From positions 1,860,001 through 1,924,000 of the forward strand of contig NZ_CP071238.1 of NCBI RefSeq assembly GCF_017299535.1: a stretch of DNA of 64,000 nucleotides. Reading direction: 5' to 3'. Origin of the DNA: Serratia marcescens subsp. marcescens ATCC 13880. Lineage in GTDB: Bacteria; Pseudomonadota; Gammaproteobacteria; Enterobacterales; Enterobacteriaceae. Positions 33,605 through 43,247 of this stretch are shown here, piece after piece. Both the position numbers and the translations under genes were made by a program. Numbering within the stretch: position 1 is the stretch's first letter; every line of letters begins with the position of its first letter. Below the pieces are notes generated by a model, which saw only the letters and a list, made by a program, of their open reading frames with translations, did no database searches and was not told where the DNA came from.

Positions 33605-35170
33605 TCATTCTTCTTCATCGCCGATAAAATTGGCCTGGGGTAAACAGGTATAGGCGCCCCAGTAGTAAATCGCCAGCGCAATCACCGCCATGGTGAGGGT
33701 GTCCCATGGATGAGCAATAGCGCCGATGCCGCCGAAGCTGCTGAGGTAGGAAAGCCCGATCACCAGCGCATAGAAGACGATCAGCCACAGCGAGGACCAA
33801 ATTTGCTGTCGGAGGCTAACGGCGTGGGTCGGCACCTGATTCTTGAACAGGATGTAGATGAAGAACATCAGGATCTGCAAGCCGAGCAGCCAGGAGACGG
33901 TATCCCAGCCGGACCAGAAGACGATCAGCGCCGAAATGATAAACGACAGCGGGCCGAGCACGCAGAAACCGCGGACCCGGAACGGACGCGGCATATCGGG
34001 CGCATTGCGCCGCAGCCCGGCGGCGGTCACCGGGGCGATGGCGTAGCTCAGCACCAGTGCGGCGGATACCACGCCGATCAGTTTTTCCCAGGATGGGAAC
34101 GGCAGCGTCCAGAATACCGAGAGAGCGAAGGTCAGCCACAGCGCCGGGCGGGGAATACCTGACTCGCCATCGACCCGGGTGAACAGTTTGAAGAAGGTGC
34201 CGGCGCGCGCCCAACCGTAGATCACGCGAGGCGTGGCGTTCATATAGATATTGCCGGTGCCGCTCGGCGAAACGATCGCGTCGCTGACCACCAGAAACGC
34301 CAGCCACCCCATGCCCAGCGTGATGGCGATGTCGCGGAACGGCAGGGAGAACTGTTGGCTGATGCCGGCCCAGCCGCCGCTCAGCATCTCGCTGGGGATA
34401 CTGCCGAGAAACGCTATCTGCAGCAGCACATAGATGATGGTGGACAGCACTACCGACAGGATCAGCGCGATGGGAATGGTGCGCTGCGGCCGTTGCACCT
34501 CGCTGGCGACCGAAATGATCGGTGTCAAGCCGAGGTAGGCGAAGATGATGCCGCCGGCGGAAATGGCGGCCTCAACGCCGGCGGAACCGAAGGGAGCAAA
34601 GCCCTGGCTGTGCAGGTTTTCCGGTTTGAAAAAGCTGAACAACACCACGATCACCAACAGCGGCACCAGAAACTTCAGCACGCTGATCAGGTTATTGGAT
34701 TTGGCGAAGGTTTTGACGCTGTAATAGTTGAGCGCGAAGAAAAAGCACAGCAGCGCCAGCTGCACCAGCCAGCCGATCGCTGTTGGATCGCCGGAACCCG
34801 GCTGGCTGAGGAACGGGAACCAGGCGGCGGCGTACTGCCGGGCGGCGACGACTTCGATGGCGATCAGGCTGGAGAAGGCGATCAGCGTGATAAACCCCAG
34901 CAGATAACCCATCAGTTCGCCGTGCGAGAATACCGGATAGCGAATGATGCCGCCGGCGCGCGGCAGGGCGGCGCCCAGCTCGCAGTAGACGATGCCGAGC
35001 AGCAGCACCGCCAGGCCGCCGATCAGCCAGGAATAAATGCCGGCCGGGCCGGCGATGGAGGAGACATGGCTGGCGGCGAACAGCCAACCGGAGCCGAAGA
35101 TGGCGCCCAGACCGATGAACGTCAGATCGGTGAGCGTAAGCTGCTTCTTGAATTTGCCTTGGGTTGTCAT
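33605..35170 (-). CDS. APC-family amino-acid permease, probable hydroxyproline uptake
   Basis: The 521-residue protein has about 12-14 spans, with the APC opening LTDLTFIGLGAIFGSGWLFA and the GAALPRAGGIIRYP motif. It is placed between the imino-acid reductase and the semialdehyde dehydrogenase genes of the hydroxyproline cluster, so uptake of trans-4-hydroxyproline (or proline) is the likely role. The substrate is inferred from context. Confidence 0.85.
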   Translation of the reverse strand: MTTQGKFKKQLTLTDLTFIGLGAIFGSGWLFAASHVSSIAGPAGIYSWLIGGLAVLLLGIVYCELGAALPRAGGIIRYPVFSHGELMGYLLGFITLIAFSSLIAIEVVAARQYAAAWFPFLSQPGSGDPTAIGWLVQLALLCFFFALNYYSVKTFAKSNNLISVLKFLVPLLVIVVLFSFFKPENLHSQGFAPFGSAGVEAAISAGGIIFAYLGLTPIISVASEVQRPQRTIPIALILSVVLSTIIYVLLQIAFLGSIPSEMLSGGWAGISQQFSLPFRDIAITLGMGWLAFLVVSDAIVSPSGTGNIYMNATPRVIYGWARAGTFFKLFTRVDGESGIPRPALWLTFALSVFWTLPFPSWEKLIGVVSAALVLSYAIAPVTAAGLRRNAPDMPRPFRVRGFCVLGPLSFIISALIVFWSGWDTVSWLLGLQILMFFIYILFKNQVPTHAVSLRQQIWSSLWLIVFYALVIGLSYLSSFGGIGAIAHPWDTLTMAVIALAIYYWGAYTCLPQANFIGDEEE

Positions 35171-35214
35171 GGTATTACCCTTTTGTTATTGAGTGGCAGG
35201 CAGATGCGGCCGGG

Positions 35215-36831
35215 CTAATGTTGGGCAGGTGAAACCAGGGGATCTCGGGTGTAAACGCCGTTAACCAGTCGCAGCAGGTTGAGCGGGTTGGCGTCCTGCA
35301 GCGCCGGCGGCAACAGCGCCGCAGGAGTGTTTTGCAAACAGACCGGCCGCAGGAAACGCTCGATGGCCAGCGTGCCTACCGAGGTGCCGCGTGCGTCGCT
35401 GGTCGCCGGGTAAGGGCCGCCGTGCACCATGGCGTCGCACACTTCCACCCCGGTCGGATACCCGTTGAACAGCACCCGACCGGCTTTGCGCGCCAACAGT
35501 GTCGTCAAACCGGCGGCCACATCGAGATCGTCGTCGTCCGCCAGCAGCGTGGCGGTCAACTGGCCTTGCAATGCCGTTAGCGCCGCATGCAGCTGCATTT
35601 CATTATCCACCGCCACCAGGATGCTGACCGGGCCGAAGACCTCTTGTTGCAGCAGCGGGTCAGCCTGCAGCAACAGCGCCTCCTCCGCCTGATAAAGCTG
35701 CGCCGCCGCCCGAAGAGCGGGCGTTTCGCTTCGGCCTGCCAGCCGCCGCATACCCGGGTGGGCATCAAGGGCCGCCAGCCCGTGACGGTAGTGCTCCAGG
35801 GTGCCGGCATTCAGCATCGGCTGCGGCTCGGCGGCGTTGACCAGGGCACTCATCGTTTCGGTTAACCGATCCAAGGCGGCGCCGCGCAGCGCGACGATCA
35901 CGCCGGGCTTAGTGCAGAACTGACCGCAGCCGAGTGTGAAGGAAGAGACCAGCTCCTGCGCAATGTGCTGCCCGCGCCGCGCCAACGCCTTGGGCAGGAT
36001 CACTACCGGATTGATGCTCGACATTTCTGCAAAGACCGGGATAGGTTGAGGGCGTTGCATCGCCAGATCGAACAGCGCTCGGCCGCCTTGCAGCGAGCCG
36101 GTGAATCCCACTGCCTGAATCGCCGGATGTTGTACCAAATCAGCCCCCACGCGGTTGCCGAAGATCATGTTGAAGACGCCGGCGGGCATCCTTGTGCGTT
36201 CCCGAGCGCGCTCGATCGCCTGAGCGGTCAGCTCGGCGGTGATCATATGGCCGCTGTGCGCCTTGAACACGACCGGGCAGCCGGCGGCGAGCGCGGCGGC
36301 GGTATCACCGCCCGCGGTGGAAAACGCCAGCGGGAAGTTGCTGGCGCCGAATACCGCCACCGGGCCGAGCGCCGTGCGGTATTGACGCAGATCGGGGCGC
36401 GGCAGGGGGGAACGCTGCGGCAGCGCGCAGTCGATGCGCACACCCTCGACGTCGCCGCGCCGCAGCAGCGTGGCGAACAGCCGCATCTGGCCGCTGGTTC
36501 TGGCGCGTTCGCCGCTCAAGCGCGTCGGCGGCAGGGCCGTTTCCTGTGTGGCGAGGGCGAAGAAGGTTTCGTCCAAGGCATCTAGCTCCTCGGCGATGGT
36601 GTCCAAAAAGTTCGCGCGTTGCTCGGCGCTGAGTTGCGAATAGGGCGCAAAGGCCGTGGCAGCGGCTTCTGCGGCGGCGGCGGTTTCTGCCGCCGTGGCC
36701 TGGTGGAAGCGGTAGCCGGTTGGCTGACCGTCGTCGGCGCGCAGGCTAAACAGCGACGCTTCCCCTTCGGCGTGGCGCTGGCCGCCGATAAATTGTTGGC
36801 CGCTGATGGCGGCGTAGCGATCGTTGGGCAT
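35215..36831 (-). CDS. lhpG: 2,5-dioxovalerate (alpha-ketoglutarate semialdehyde) dehydrogenase
   Basis: The aldehyde dehydrogenase has 538 residues. The nucleophilic cysteine lies in FTLGCGQFCTKPG and the general-base glutamate in FAEMSSINPVV; GFTGSLQGG binds NAD(P). The FCTKPG form and length fit the KGSADH group. It converts the last pathway intermediate to 2-oxoglutarate for the TCA cycle. GGGGGAAACG precedes the ATG at 36831; longer in-frame starts have no site. Confidence 0.88.
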   Translation of the reverse strand: MPNDRYAAISGQQFIGGQRHAEGEASLFSLRADDGQPTGYRFHQATAAETAAAAEAAATAFAPYSQLSAEQRANFLDTIAEELDALDETFFALATQETALPPTRLSGERARTSGQMRLFATLLRRGDVEGVRIDCALPQRSPLPRPDLRQYRTALGPVAVFGASNFPLAFSTAGGDTAAALAAGCPVVFKAHSGHMITAELTAQAIERARERTRMPAGVFNMIFGNRVGADLVQHPAIQAVGFTGSLQGGRALFDLAMQRPQPIPVFAEMSSINPVVILPKALARRGQHIAQELVSSFTLGCGQFCTKPGVIVALRGAALDRLTETMSALVNAAEPQPMLNAGTLEHYRHGLAALDAHPGMRRLAGRSETPALRAAAQLYQAEEALLLQADPLLQQEVFGPVSILVAVDNEMQLHAALTALQGQLTATLLADDDDLDVAAGLTTLLARKAGRVLFNGYPTGVEVCDAMVHGGPYPATSDARGTSVGTLAIERFLRPVCLQNTPAALLPPALQDANPLNLLRLVNGVYTRDPLVSPAQH

Positions 36832-36885
36832 CGTTTCCCCCGGTAGATAAAGCATGACGCCCGGCATGGCCGGGCGATGAAGGCG

Positions 36886-37806
36886 TCACAGGCCGACGTT
36901 CGGCAGCGCAGGGCGGGTGGCCAGCGCTTTATCGATCACGGCGTTGATCTCGGTGAGCGTTTCTCCCTGCAGCGCCAGGCGCGGAGGGCGAGTGACAGCG
37001 CTGCCGCGGCCGACCCGCTGTTCGCAGAGTTTGATGCACTGCACCAGATCGGGGCGGGCATCGAGGTGCAGTAGCGGCATAAACCAGCTGTATAGCGCCA
37101 ACGCTTCCTCATAGCGTTTTTCCTTCGCCAGCCGGAACAGGGTTTCCCCTTCGCGCGGGAAGGCATTGGACATGCCGGAGATCCAGCCTTGCGCGCCGAC
37201 GGCGATGCTTTCCAGCACCACATCGTCCAACCCGGCGAACAGCACGAAGCGATCGCCGACTTCATTGCGCAGGTCGATAAAGCGGCGGGTATCGCCCGAC
37301 GAGTCTTTGAAGCACACGATGTTCTCGCAGTCGACCAGCGAGGTCAGAATGTCGGGCGTGACGTCATTTTTGTAAATGGGAGGGTTGTTGTAGACCATTA
37401 TCGGCAGATCGGTCGCGCCAGCGACGCTGCGGAAGTGCGCGGCGGTTTCGTGCGGTTTGGCGGAGTAGACCAGCGCCGGCATCACCATAATCCCGTCGAC
37501 GCCAGCCTTTTGCGCTTCGCGCGCCATGTTCTGCGCGAAGGCGGTGGTGAACTCGGCGATGCCGGCGATCACCGGCACTTTACCGTCGGCGGCGTCTTTC
37601 GCCACTTCGATCACCGCCAGTTTTTCCTGCACCGTCATCGAAGTATTTTCACCGACGGTGCCGCACACCACCAGGCCGGAGACGCCGTCGCGCACCAGGT
37701 TTTTGATCACCGTATGGGTGGCGTCGAGGTCCAGAGAGAAATCGTTGCGAAATTGGGTCGTCACCGCCGGGAATACGCCGCTCCAGCTTATGGTTTTATG
37801 GCTCAT
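36886..37806 (-). CDS. lhpC: Delta1-pyrroline-4-hydroxy-2-carboxylate deaminase (DapA family)
   Basis: The 306-residue protein of the dihydrodipicolinate-synthase/N-acetylneuraminate-lyase family has GTVGENTSM for the carboxylate, the tyrosine in MVYNNPPIY and the Schiff-base lysine in IVCFKDSSGD. In this context it deaminates and dehydrates pyrroline-4-hydroxy-2-carboxylate to 2-oxoglutarate semialdehyde. AGGA seven bases upstream supports the ATG at 37806. Confidence 0.87.
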   Translation of the reverse strand: MSHKTISWSGVFPAVTTQFRNDFSLDLDATHTVIKNLVRDGVSGLVVCGTVGENTSMTVQEKLAVIEVAKDAADGKVPVIAGIAEFTTAFAQNMAREAQKAGVDGIMVMPALVYSAKPHETAAHFRSVAGATDLPIMVYNNPPIYKNDVTPDILTSLVDCENIVCFKDSSGDTRRFIDLRNEVGDRFVLFAGLDDVVLESIAVGAQGWISGMSNAFPREGETLFRLAKEKRYEEALALYSWFMPLLHLDARPDLVQCIKLCEQRVGRGSAVTRPPRLALQGETLTEINAVIDKALATRPALPNVGL

Positions 37807-38012
37807 CGTGTTGTCCTGTCGTCCGAAAGTGTTAATGAAAAGTGAATCTTTGGTAAGGCTCACCGACAGATTGACCGGTATTGCGCAGGGAGGCTTGACG
37901 CTTTTCGCCGATTGCCGCGACGAAATTGGCACAATAGCGGCGGAAAGCGGGCGTGAAAAATCGGGCGCCGGTACGCCGTGAGAAGAGAGGGGTAATGGGG
38001 TAAATCAGCGCG

Positions 38013-38867
38013 TTAAGCGGAAAGCGTCAGGCGAAAATCGCGCGGCGTGGAGCCGGTCATCGCTTTGAACTGACGGCTGAAGGCGCTGTGATCGGTATAG
38101 CCGCACTGCAGCGCGATGTCCGTGATCGGCAGATCGCCGGCCAGGAGTTCCGTGGCCTTTTCCAGCCGCACTTTGTGGATCATCTGGCGCGGGGTGAGGT
38201 GGAAGATACGTTTGCAGTAGCGTTCGATCTGCGCCACCGATAACCCGGTCAGCGCCGTCAGCTCTTCAAGCGCGATCGGTCGGGCGTAGTGGCGGCGGAT
38301 ATGCACGTCGATCGCCGCCAGCCGCTGGTAGGCCGGGTGATTGGCTCTGGCCTCCTGCAGATCGTGAGAAATACCTGCCATACCGATGATTTTTCCCTGC
38401 GCGTCATACAGCGCCAGCTTTTGCGTCAGACACCAGCCGGTTTCTCGGCCGTTGTACAGGTGCATTTCCAGCTGATCCTGGATCAGCACGCCGTGGCGCA
38501 ATACCCGCAGATCCTGCTCGGTATAGCCGGATCCGAGCTGAGCGGGAAAAACGTCGGCGGAGGTTTTACCCAGCAGCGGCGTGACGGTTTTGAAACCGCA
38601 GCGCCTGGCCAGCGTCAGGTTGGCCAGCAGGTAGCGCGCCTGGGCGTCTTTGATAAAGAACACGACGTTGGGAATCGCGTTCAGCAACGGCGCGATCAGC
38701 GCCAGCGTATTCAGCAGATCGCGCAGGTTGTTCGGGCGCTGCTGCGCCAGTCCGTCGCACAGGCGTGACAGATGTTCGACGGCAAAAACGTCCTCCTGCT
38801 CTGGCAGCCCCACTAGCGAAGGCGGCGAGAGAGAAACCGGAGGCGGGTAGTCTGAAGTGGATCGCAT
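38013..38867 (-). CDS. AraC-family regulator with PAS domain, hydroxyproline cluster
   Basis: The protein has about 284 residues. The N-terminal half holds a PAS-like sensor (IPNVVFFIKDAQARYLLANLTLARR to GMAGISHDLQEA). The C-terminal 100 residues form two AraC helix-turn-helix motifs (ALEELTALTGLSVAQIERYCKR; ITDIALQCGYTDHSAFSRQFK). It sits between the leftward catabolic genes and the rightward epimerase operon and probably activates both in response to hydroxyproline or an intermediate. AGGGA precedes the ATG at 38867; the open frame extends upstream without a site. Confidence 0.85.
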   Translation of the reverse strand: MRSTSDYPPPVSLSPPSLVGLPEQEDVFAVEHLSRLCDGLAQQRPNNLRDLLNTLALIAPLLNAIPNVVFFIKDAQARYLLANLTLARRCGFKTVTPLLGKTSADVFPAQLGSGYTEQDLRVLRHGVLIQDQLEMHLYNGRETGWCLTQKLALYDAQGKIIGMAGISHDLQEARANHPAYQRLAAIDVHIRRHYARPIALEELTALTGLSVAQIERYCKRIFHLTPRQMIHKVRLEKATELLAGDLPITDIALQCGYTDHSAFSRQFKAMTGSTPRDFRLTLSA

Positions 38868-39256
38868 AGCAGTCCCTTTTCGGTCGTTAGCCGGAAAAAC
38901 AGGCGGGCCAGGTTGGCGCTTTCGCATCAATATTAACTTTTTTGTAACGAAGCAAGCGCTATTTCCGGCGGGCTGCCAAATATGCGGATTGCCGCATACT
39001 TTTGCCGGACGGTGTTTGGCGGTTGCTTGAAAACTGCGGCGTTTCTCGCTAGGCAAGGGTTTAGCATGGAAATAACAATATGATAAATAAGTTATTATTA
39101 TGACAATCGTTAAGTTCATTCCCGCGGCGCGTCAGTCCCGACTTTTGTCACTGTGCTGATTTCTTCATTCGCTGCGCCGAAACGCATCAAGCCGTCATGC
39201 TCACATTCGTTCAGGCTAATGCCATTGGTAACATCTCATTAACCCAGGAGACGCCG
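38868..39256. promoter_or_regulatory. Divergent control region of the hydroxyproline cluster
   Basis: 389 bases with no gene. It contains a perfect dyad TATGCGG-ATTG-CCGCATA (38981-38998) and AATAAC (39071-39076) mirrored by GTTATT (39091-39096), with starts 20 bases apart. These are candidate operators for the AraC-type regulator or another factor; which promoter each serves is not clear. Confidence 0.5.
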
Positions 39257-40204
39257 ATGGCACTTTCTGCGCATATCACCGCTTTGCGGGCGATCGATTC
39301 TCATACCGGCGGAGAGCCGACCCGCCTGATCGTGGAAGGTTTTCCCGATCTTGGCGAGGGCAGCATGGCGGAACGGCGGGCGCGTTTCGCACAACATTAT
39401 GACGATTGGCGCTGCGCGGTGATGCTCGAACCGCGTGGCAATGACGTGCTGGTGGGGGCGTTGCTGTGCCGCCCCTGCTCGCCACAGGCCACCGCCGGGG
39501 TGATATTCTTTAACAACAGCGGCTATCTGGGCATGTGCGGGCACGGCACCATCGGGCTGATCGCTTCGCTGGCTCATCTGGGGCGCATCCACGCCGGGCG
39601 CCATCTGATCGAGACCCCGGTCGGCCCGGTAAGCGCCACGCTGCATGATGACGGCAGCGTCACGGTGGAGAATGTGGCGGCTTATCGTTACCGCCGCCAG
39701 GTGCGGATTGAGGTTGCCGGTCACGGGCCGGTGACGGGCGACATCGCCTGGGGGGGCAACTGGTTCTTCCTGATCGGCGAGTCACCGTTGCTCATCGATA
39801 AACACAATCTGGAGGCGTTGACCGCATTCACCTGGGCGGTGCGGCAGACGTTGGAACAGGCGGGCATCCGCGGTGAAGACGGCGGCGCGATAGACCATAT
39901 CGAACTGTTCGGTGACGATCCGCAGGCCGACAGCCGCAGCTTCGTGCTGTGTCCCGGCAAAGCCTATGACCGTTCCCCGTGCGGTACCGGCACCAGCGCC
40001 AAACTAGCGTGTCTGGCGGCGGACGGCAAACTGCCGCCGGACACGCAGTGGCGGCAGGCCAGCGTGATCGGCAGCGAATTCCAGGCCTATTATCGTTGGA
40101 ACGGCGATCGCATTGCCCCCTTTATTCGCGGGCAGGCCTATGTGTGCGCCGATAGCCAACTGTTGCTCGACGAACGCGATCCCTTCGTCTGGGGAATACG
40201 CTGA
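39257..40204 (+). CDS. lhpA: 4-hydroxyproline 2-epimerase (proline racemase family)
   Basis: The 315-residue protein has both catalytic cysteines: one in [12 protein letters not shown] and one in [11 protein letters not shown]. With two cysteines it is an epimerase or racemase rather than a trans-3-hydroxyproline dehydratase, which has Thr at the second site. It turns trans-4-hydroxy-L-proline into cis-4-hydroxy-D-proline. AGGAG six bases upstream sets the ATG at 39257. Its stop overlaps the next start (TGATG). Confidence 0.92.
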   Translation: MALSAHITALRAIDSHTGGEPTRLIVEGFPDLGEGSMAERRARFAQHYDDWRCAVMLEPRGNDVLVGALLCRPCSPQATAGVIFFNNSGYLGMCGHGTIGLIASLAHLGRIHAGRHLIETPVGPVSATLHDDGSVTVENVAAYRYRRQVRIEVAGHGPVTGDIAWGGNWFFLIGESPLLIDKHNLEALTAFTWAVRQTLEQAGIRGEDGGAIDHIELFGDDPQADSRSFVLCPGKAYDRSPCGTGTSAKLACLAADGKLPPDTQWRQASVIGSEFQAYYRWNGDRIAPFIRGQAYVCADSQLLLDERDPFVWGIR

Positions 40205-41328
40205 TGGGCGCCGAGCGGGGAGCCGATGTCATCGTGGTCGGCGCCGGTATCATCGGCGCCGCTTGCGCCTGGCGGCTGGCGCGGGAAGGGTATCGTGTCT
40301 CGGTGGTGGACGACCGCCGCGCCGGCGCCACCGCAGCCGGTATGGGGCACCTGGTTTGCATGGACGATAATCCTGCCGAGCTGGCGTTAAGCGCTTATTC
40401 GCTGCGGTTGTGGCGCGAAGTGACGGGGCGCATGCCGGAAGCCTGCGCCTGGCGCGGCTGCGGTACGCTGTGGTTGGCGGATCAAGCGGATGAAATGGCC
40501 ATCGCCGAGCAAAAGCGGGCGCGGCTGGCGGAGCAGGGCGTGGCCGCGGAACTGCTGGCGGCGGAGCAGATCGCCGTCATGGAGCCGATGCTGCGGCATG
40601 GCCTGGCTGGCGGACTGCGGGTGCCGGGCGACGGCATTGTGTATGCGCCGCTCGCGGCTCGCTGGCTGTTGGCCGACGGTGGTGCGGCAATTGACGTGGT
40701 GCATGGTGAAGCGACAGCGTTGGAGGAGGAAGCTGTGCGGCTGGCGGACGGCAGACGTCTGGTCGCGCCGGTGGTGGTCCTGGCCTGCGGCCTTAGGGCC
40801 AATAACCTATTGCCACAGACTTTGCTTCACGCCAAGAAGGGCCAACTGGCGATCACCGATCGCTACCCGCCGCGGGTGCGGCATCAACTGGTGGAGCTGG
40901 GGTATGGCGCCAGCGCGCATGCCAGCAACGGCACGTCGGTGGCTTTCAATGTGCAGGCGCGGCCCACCGGACAATGGCTGATCGGCTCTTCCCGCCAGTT
41001 CGACGCCATCGATTCGGCGTTGGACATGCCGCTGTTGGCGGCAATGCTTACGCGTGCGCAGCATTTCTTGCCCGCACTGGCGCAGATGAACATCATTCGC
41101 TGCTGGACAGGGTTGCGCGCCGCCTCTGCCGACGGGCTGCCGCTGTTGGGCGTGCATCCGCGGCATTCCTGGCTGTGGCTGGCTCTGGGGCATGAGGGAT
41201 TGGGCGTCACGACTGCACTCGGCAGCGCTGCGCTGATTACTGCGCAGATTGGCCGGCAAACGCCGGAGATTGACGATTCCCCGTATTTGGCTGCGCGGGC
41301 GTTTGCCGCCGAGGAGTTGCCTGTATGA
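40204..41328 (+). CDS. D-hydroxyproline dehydrogenase, DAAO-type FAD subunit
   Basis: The 374-residue protein of the DAO/glycine-oxidase fold has an N-terminal FAD site (VIVVGAGIIGAACAWRLAREG) and a C-terminal LRAASADGLPLLGVHP motif. It is the substrate-oxidising subunit of the three-part dehydrogenase (HcnC-like) that oxidises cis-4-hydroxy-D-proline to pyrroline-4-hydroxy-2-carboxylate. It overlaps the epimerase gene by one base and the ferredoxin-like gene by four. Confidence 0.87.
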   Translation: MGAERGADVIVVGAGIIGAACAWRLAREGYRVSVVDDRRAGATAAGMGHLVCMDDNPAELALSAYSLRLWREVTGRMPEACAWRGCGTLWLADQADEMAIAEQKRARLAEQGVAAELLAAEQIAVMEPMLRHGLAGGLRVPGDGIVYAPLAARWLLADGGAAIDVVHGEATALEEEAVRLADGRRLVAPVVVLACGLRANNLLPQTLLHAKKGQLAITDRYPPRVRHQLVELGYGASAHASNGTSVAFNVQARPTGQWLIGSSRQFDAIDSALDMPLLAAMLTRAQHFLPALAQMNIIRCWTGLRAASADGLPLLGVHPRHSWLWLALGHEGLGVTTALGSAALITAQIGRQTPEIDDSPYLAARAFAAEELPV

Positions 41329-41585
41329 ATGAAAGACAAAATACGATCGCGTTGAGCATCGATGGAGAACACCGACAGGTGCCGGTTGGTCTCAGCGTTG
41401 CTGCGGCGCTCAGCCTGTGCGGCGACGATCGTTGTCGGTTATCTGTTTCACACCAACCGCGCGCTCCCTTTTGCGGCATGGGCGTTTGTCAGGAGTGCCG
41501 GGTGACCATTAACGGTCTACGTCGCCTGGCGTGCCAAACGCTGTGCCAAGCCGGCATGCGCATAGAGAGGAGCGATGATGAGTAA
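41325..41585 (+). CDS. D-hydroxyproline dehydrogenase, small [2Fe-2S] subunit
   Basis: The 86-residue ferredoxin-like protein (HcnA type) has four cysteines in FCGMGVCQECRVTING and LACQT, ready to hold a plant-type [2Fe-2S] cluster. It passes electrons between the two flavin subunits. ATGA overlaps on the upstream side and an 8-base overlap downstream show tight translational coupling. Confidence 0.87.
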   Translation: MNERQNTIALSIDGEHRQVPVGLSVAAALSLCGDDRCRLSVSHQPRAPFCGMGVCQECRVTINGLRRLACQTLCQAGMRIERSDDE

Positions 41586-42846
41586 CTTCGACTGTGAGGT
41601 GCTGATCGTCGGCGCTGGGCCGGCCGGCATGGCGGCGGCGCTGGCCGCTGCGGAAAGTGGTGGCCAGGTGCGAATGATTGATGATAATCCGCATCCCGGC
41701 GGGCAAATCTGGCGCGATGGACCGCAGGCGACGTTGCCTGAAACGGCGAACCGCTATCGGCAGGCGGTGGCGGCGCGGGAAAATATTGCACGGCAGTCCG
41801 GCTGCAAGCTGGTGGCGCAGTGTGGCGCTAACCGATTGGCATATGAAGACGCCGAAGGCTGCGGCGTGATTCGCTATCAAAAGCTGATTTTATGCAATGG
41901 CGCGCGTGAACTGTTGTTGCCGTTTCCCGGCTGGACGCTGCCGGGGGTGACCGGTGCCGGTGGGCTACAGGCGCAAATCAAGCAGGGATTGGCGATCCGC
42001 GGCGAGCGAGTGGTGATAGCCGGCAGTGGTCCGCTGCTGTTGGCGGTGGCCGACAGCGTGAAACAGGCCGGCGGAGAGGTGGTCATGTTGGCGGAGCAGG
42101 CGCCGCTTTGGCGGTTGGCGGCGTTTGCCGGCGGCTTGTGGCGCTGGCCGGCCAAACTGCGTCAGGCGTTTTCTCTGATGCCGCATCGTTATCGTGCCGA
42201 CAGCCGGGTGCTGGCGGCGTTGGGGCAAGACCGTTTAACCTCGGTGCGTGTCAATAACGGCGGGCGGGAAAGAACGATCGCCTGCGACAGGTTGGCCTGC
42301 GGTTTTGGTCTGGTGGCGAACATTGAGTTGGCGATGCTGCTGGGGTGTCGGATAGAACACGACGCCGTGGCGGTGAATCATTGGCAGCAAACCTGCCAAG
42401 CGCAAATTTATGCCGCCGGGGAGTGTACCGGCGTCGGCGGCAGTGAATTGGCGCTCACCGAAGGCGCCATTGCCGGTTATGCCGCCACCGGGCAGCGGGA
42501 AAAGGCAGAGCGCCTGGCGGCGCAGCGGCGGCGGTGGCGGCGTTTCGCCACGGCGACAGCGGCCGCTTTTGCGCTCGATGAGCGCTTGAATTCGCTGGCC
42601 AATCCGCAAACGTTACTGTGCCGCTGCGAAGACGTTACGTTGGAACAGGTACGCCATCAGCCGGATTGGAACACGGCGAAGATGAGCAGCCGCTGTGGCA
42701 TGGGGGCATGCCAGGGTAAAGTCTGCGCAACGGCGGCGAGGCAGCTTTTGAGCTGGCCTTTACCGTCGCCGCGTGTGCCTTTAACGCCGGTCAGGACGGA
42801 AACGCTGGTTGCGCTGGGGCTGAGCCGATGTGATGACGACGGTTGA
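41578..42846 (+). CDS. D-hydroxyproline dehydrogenase, NAD(P)-disulfide-type FAD subunit
   Basis: The protein has about 422 residues. An N-terminal FAD site (VLIVGAGPAGMAAALAAAESG), a second dinucleotide fold (VVIAGSGPLLLAVADSVKQAGG) and a C-terminal BFD-like [2Fe-2S] domain (LLCRCEDVTLEQV; SSRCGMGACQGKVC) match the HcnB-type subunit. It hands electrons to the respiratory chain. AGGAG precedes the twin ATGs at 41575 and 41578; the second has better spacing. Confidence 0.88.
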   Translation: MSNFDCEVLIVGAGPAGMAAALAAAESGGQVRMIDDNPHPGGQIWRDGPQATLPETANRYRQAVAARENIARQSGCKLVAQCGANRLAYEDAEGCGVIRYQKLILCNGARELLLPFPGWTLPGVTGAGGLQAQIKQGLAIRGERVVIAGSGPLLLAVADSVKQAGGEVVMLAEQAPLWRLAAFAGGLWRWPAKLRQAFSLMPHRYRADSRVLAALGQDRLTSVRVNNGGRERTIACDRLACGFGLVANIELAMLLGCRIEHDAVAVNHWQQTCQAQIYAAGECTGVGGSELALTEGAIAGYAATGQREKAERLAAQRRRWRRFATATAAAFALDERLNSLANPQTLLCRCEDVTLEQVRHQPDWNTAKMSSRCGMGACQGKVCATAARQLLSWPLPSPRVPLTPVRTETLVALGLSRCDDDG

Positions 42847-42887
42847 ATGGGTTTGCGGGCATTTCGCCCCAGGCAAACGCCGCCACA

Positions 42888-43247
42888 TCACCATTGCGGC
42901 CAATAGTAGGTTTTCTCCCGCCAGCCTTTGCCGTACATACAGGCTTCGATGGTGGCGTCTCGGGCGGACTGATTGCGATCGGTCTGCACTGTTTTAATCG
43001 ACGGTTCCTTGTCATAGCGGTATCCCGATGGACAGTCTTTCTTATTCTTCTCGCAAGGAATGTATTTGTTTTCGTAGCTGAACTCCACGTCCCGCACCAC
43101 GTCCGGGGGGAAGCGATCGTATCCGCGGCTGCGGCATTCGGCATATTCGGCGTTCCGGGTACTCTCAACCGCGCCAGGCCTCTCCCATTGGGTGCAGGCG
43201 GTCAACATCAATAACGGCAAAACAATCAAACAACGGCAATTCTTCAT
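42888..43247 (-). CDS. Small predicted lipoprotein
   Basis: The 119-residue precursor has a lipobox LTAC at residues 15-18 (MKNCRCLIVLPLLMLTAC), so a mature lipoprotein of about 100 residues. The mature part is charged, with four more cysteines (YAECRSRG; IPCEKNKKDC; EACMYG) that may form two disulfides, and ends in YYWPQW. AGGGA precedes the start. Function unknown. Confidence 0.75.
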   Translation of the reverse strand: MKNCRCLIVLPLLMLTACTQWERPGAVESTRNAEYAECRSRGYDRFPPDVVRDVEFSYENKYIPCEKNKKDCPSGYRYDKEPSIKTVQTDRNQSARDATIEACMYGKGWREKTYYWPQW

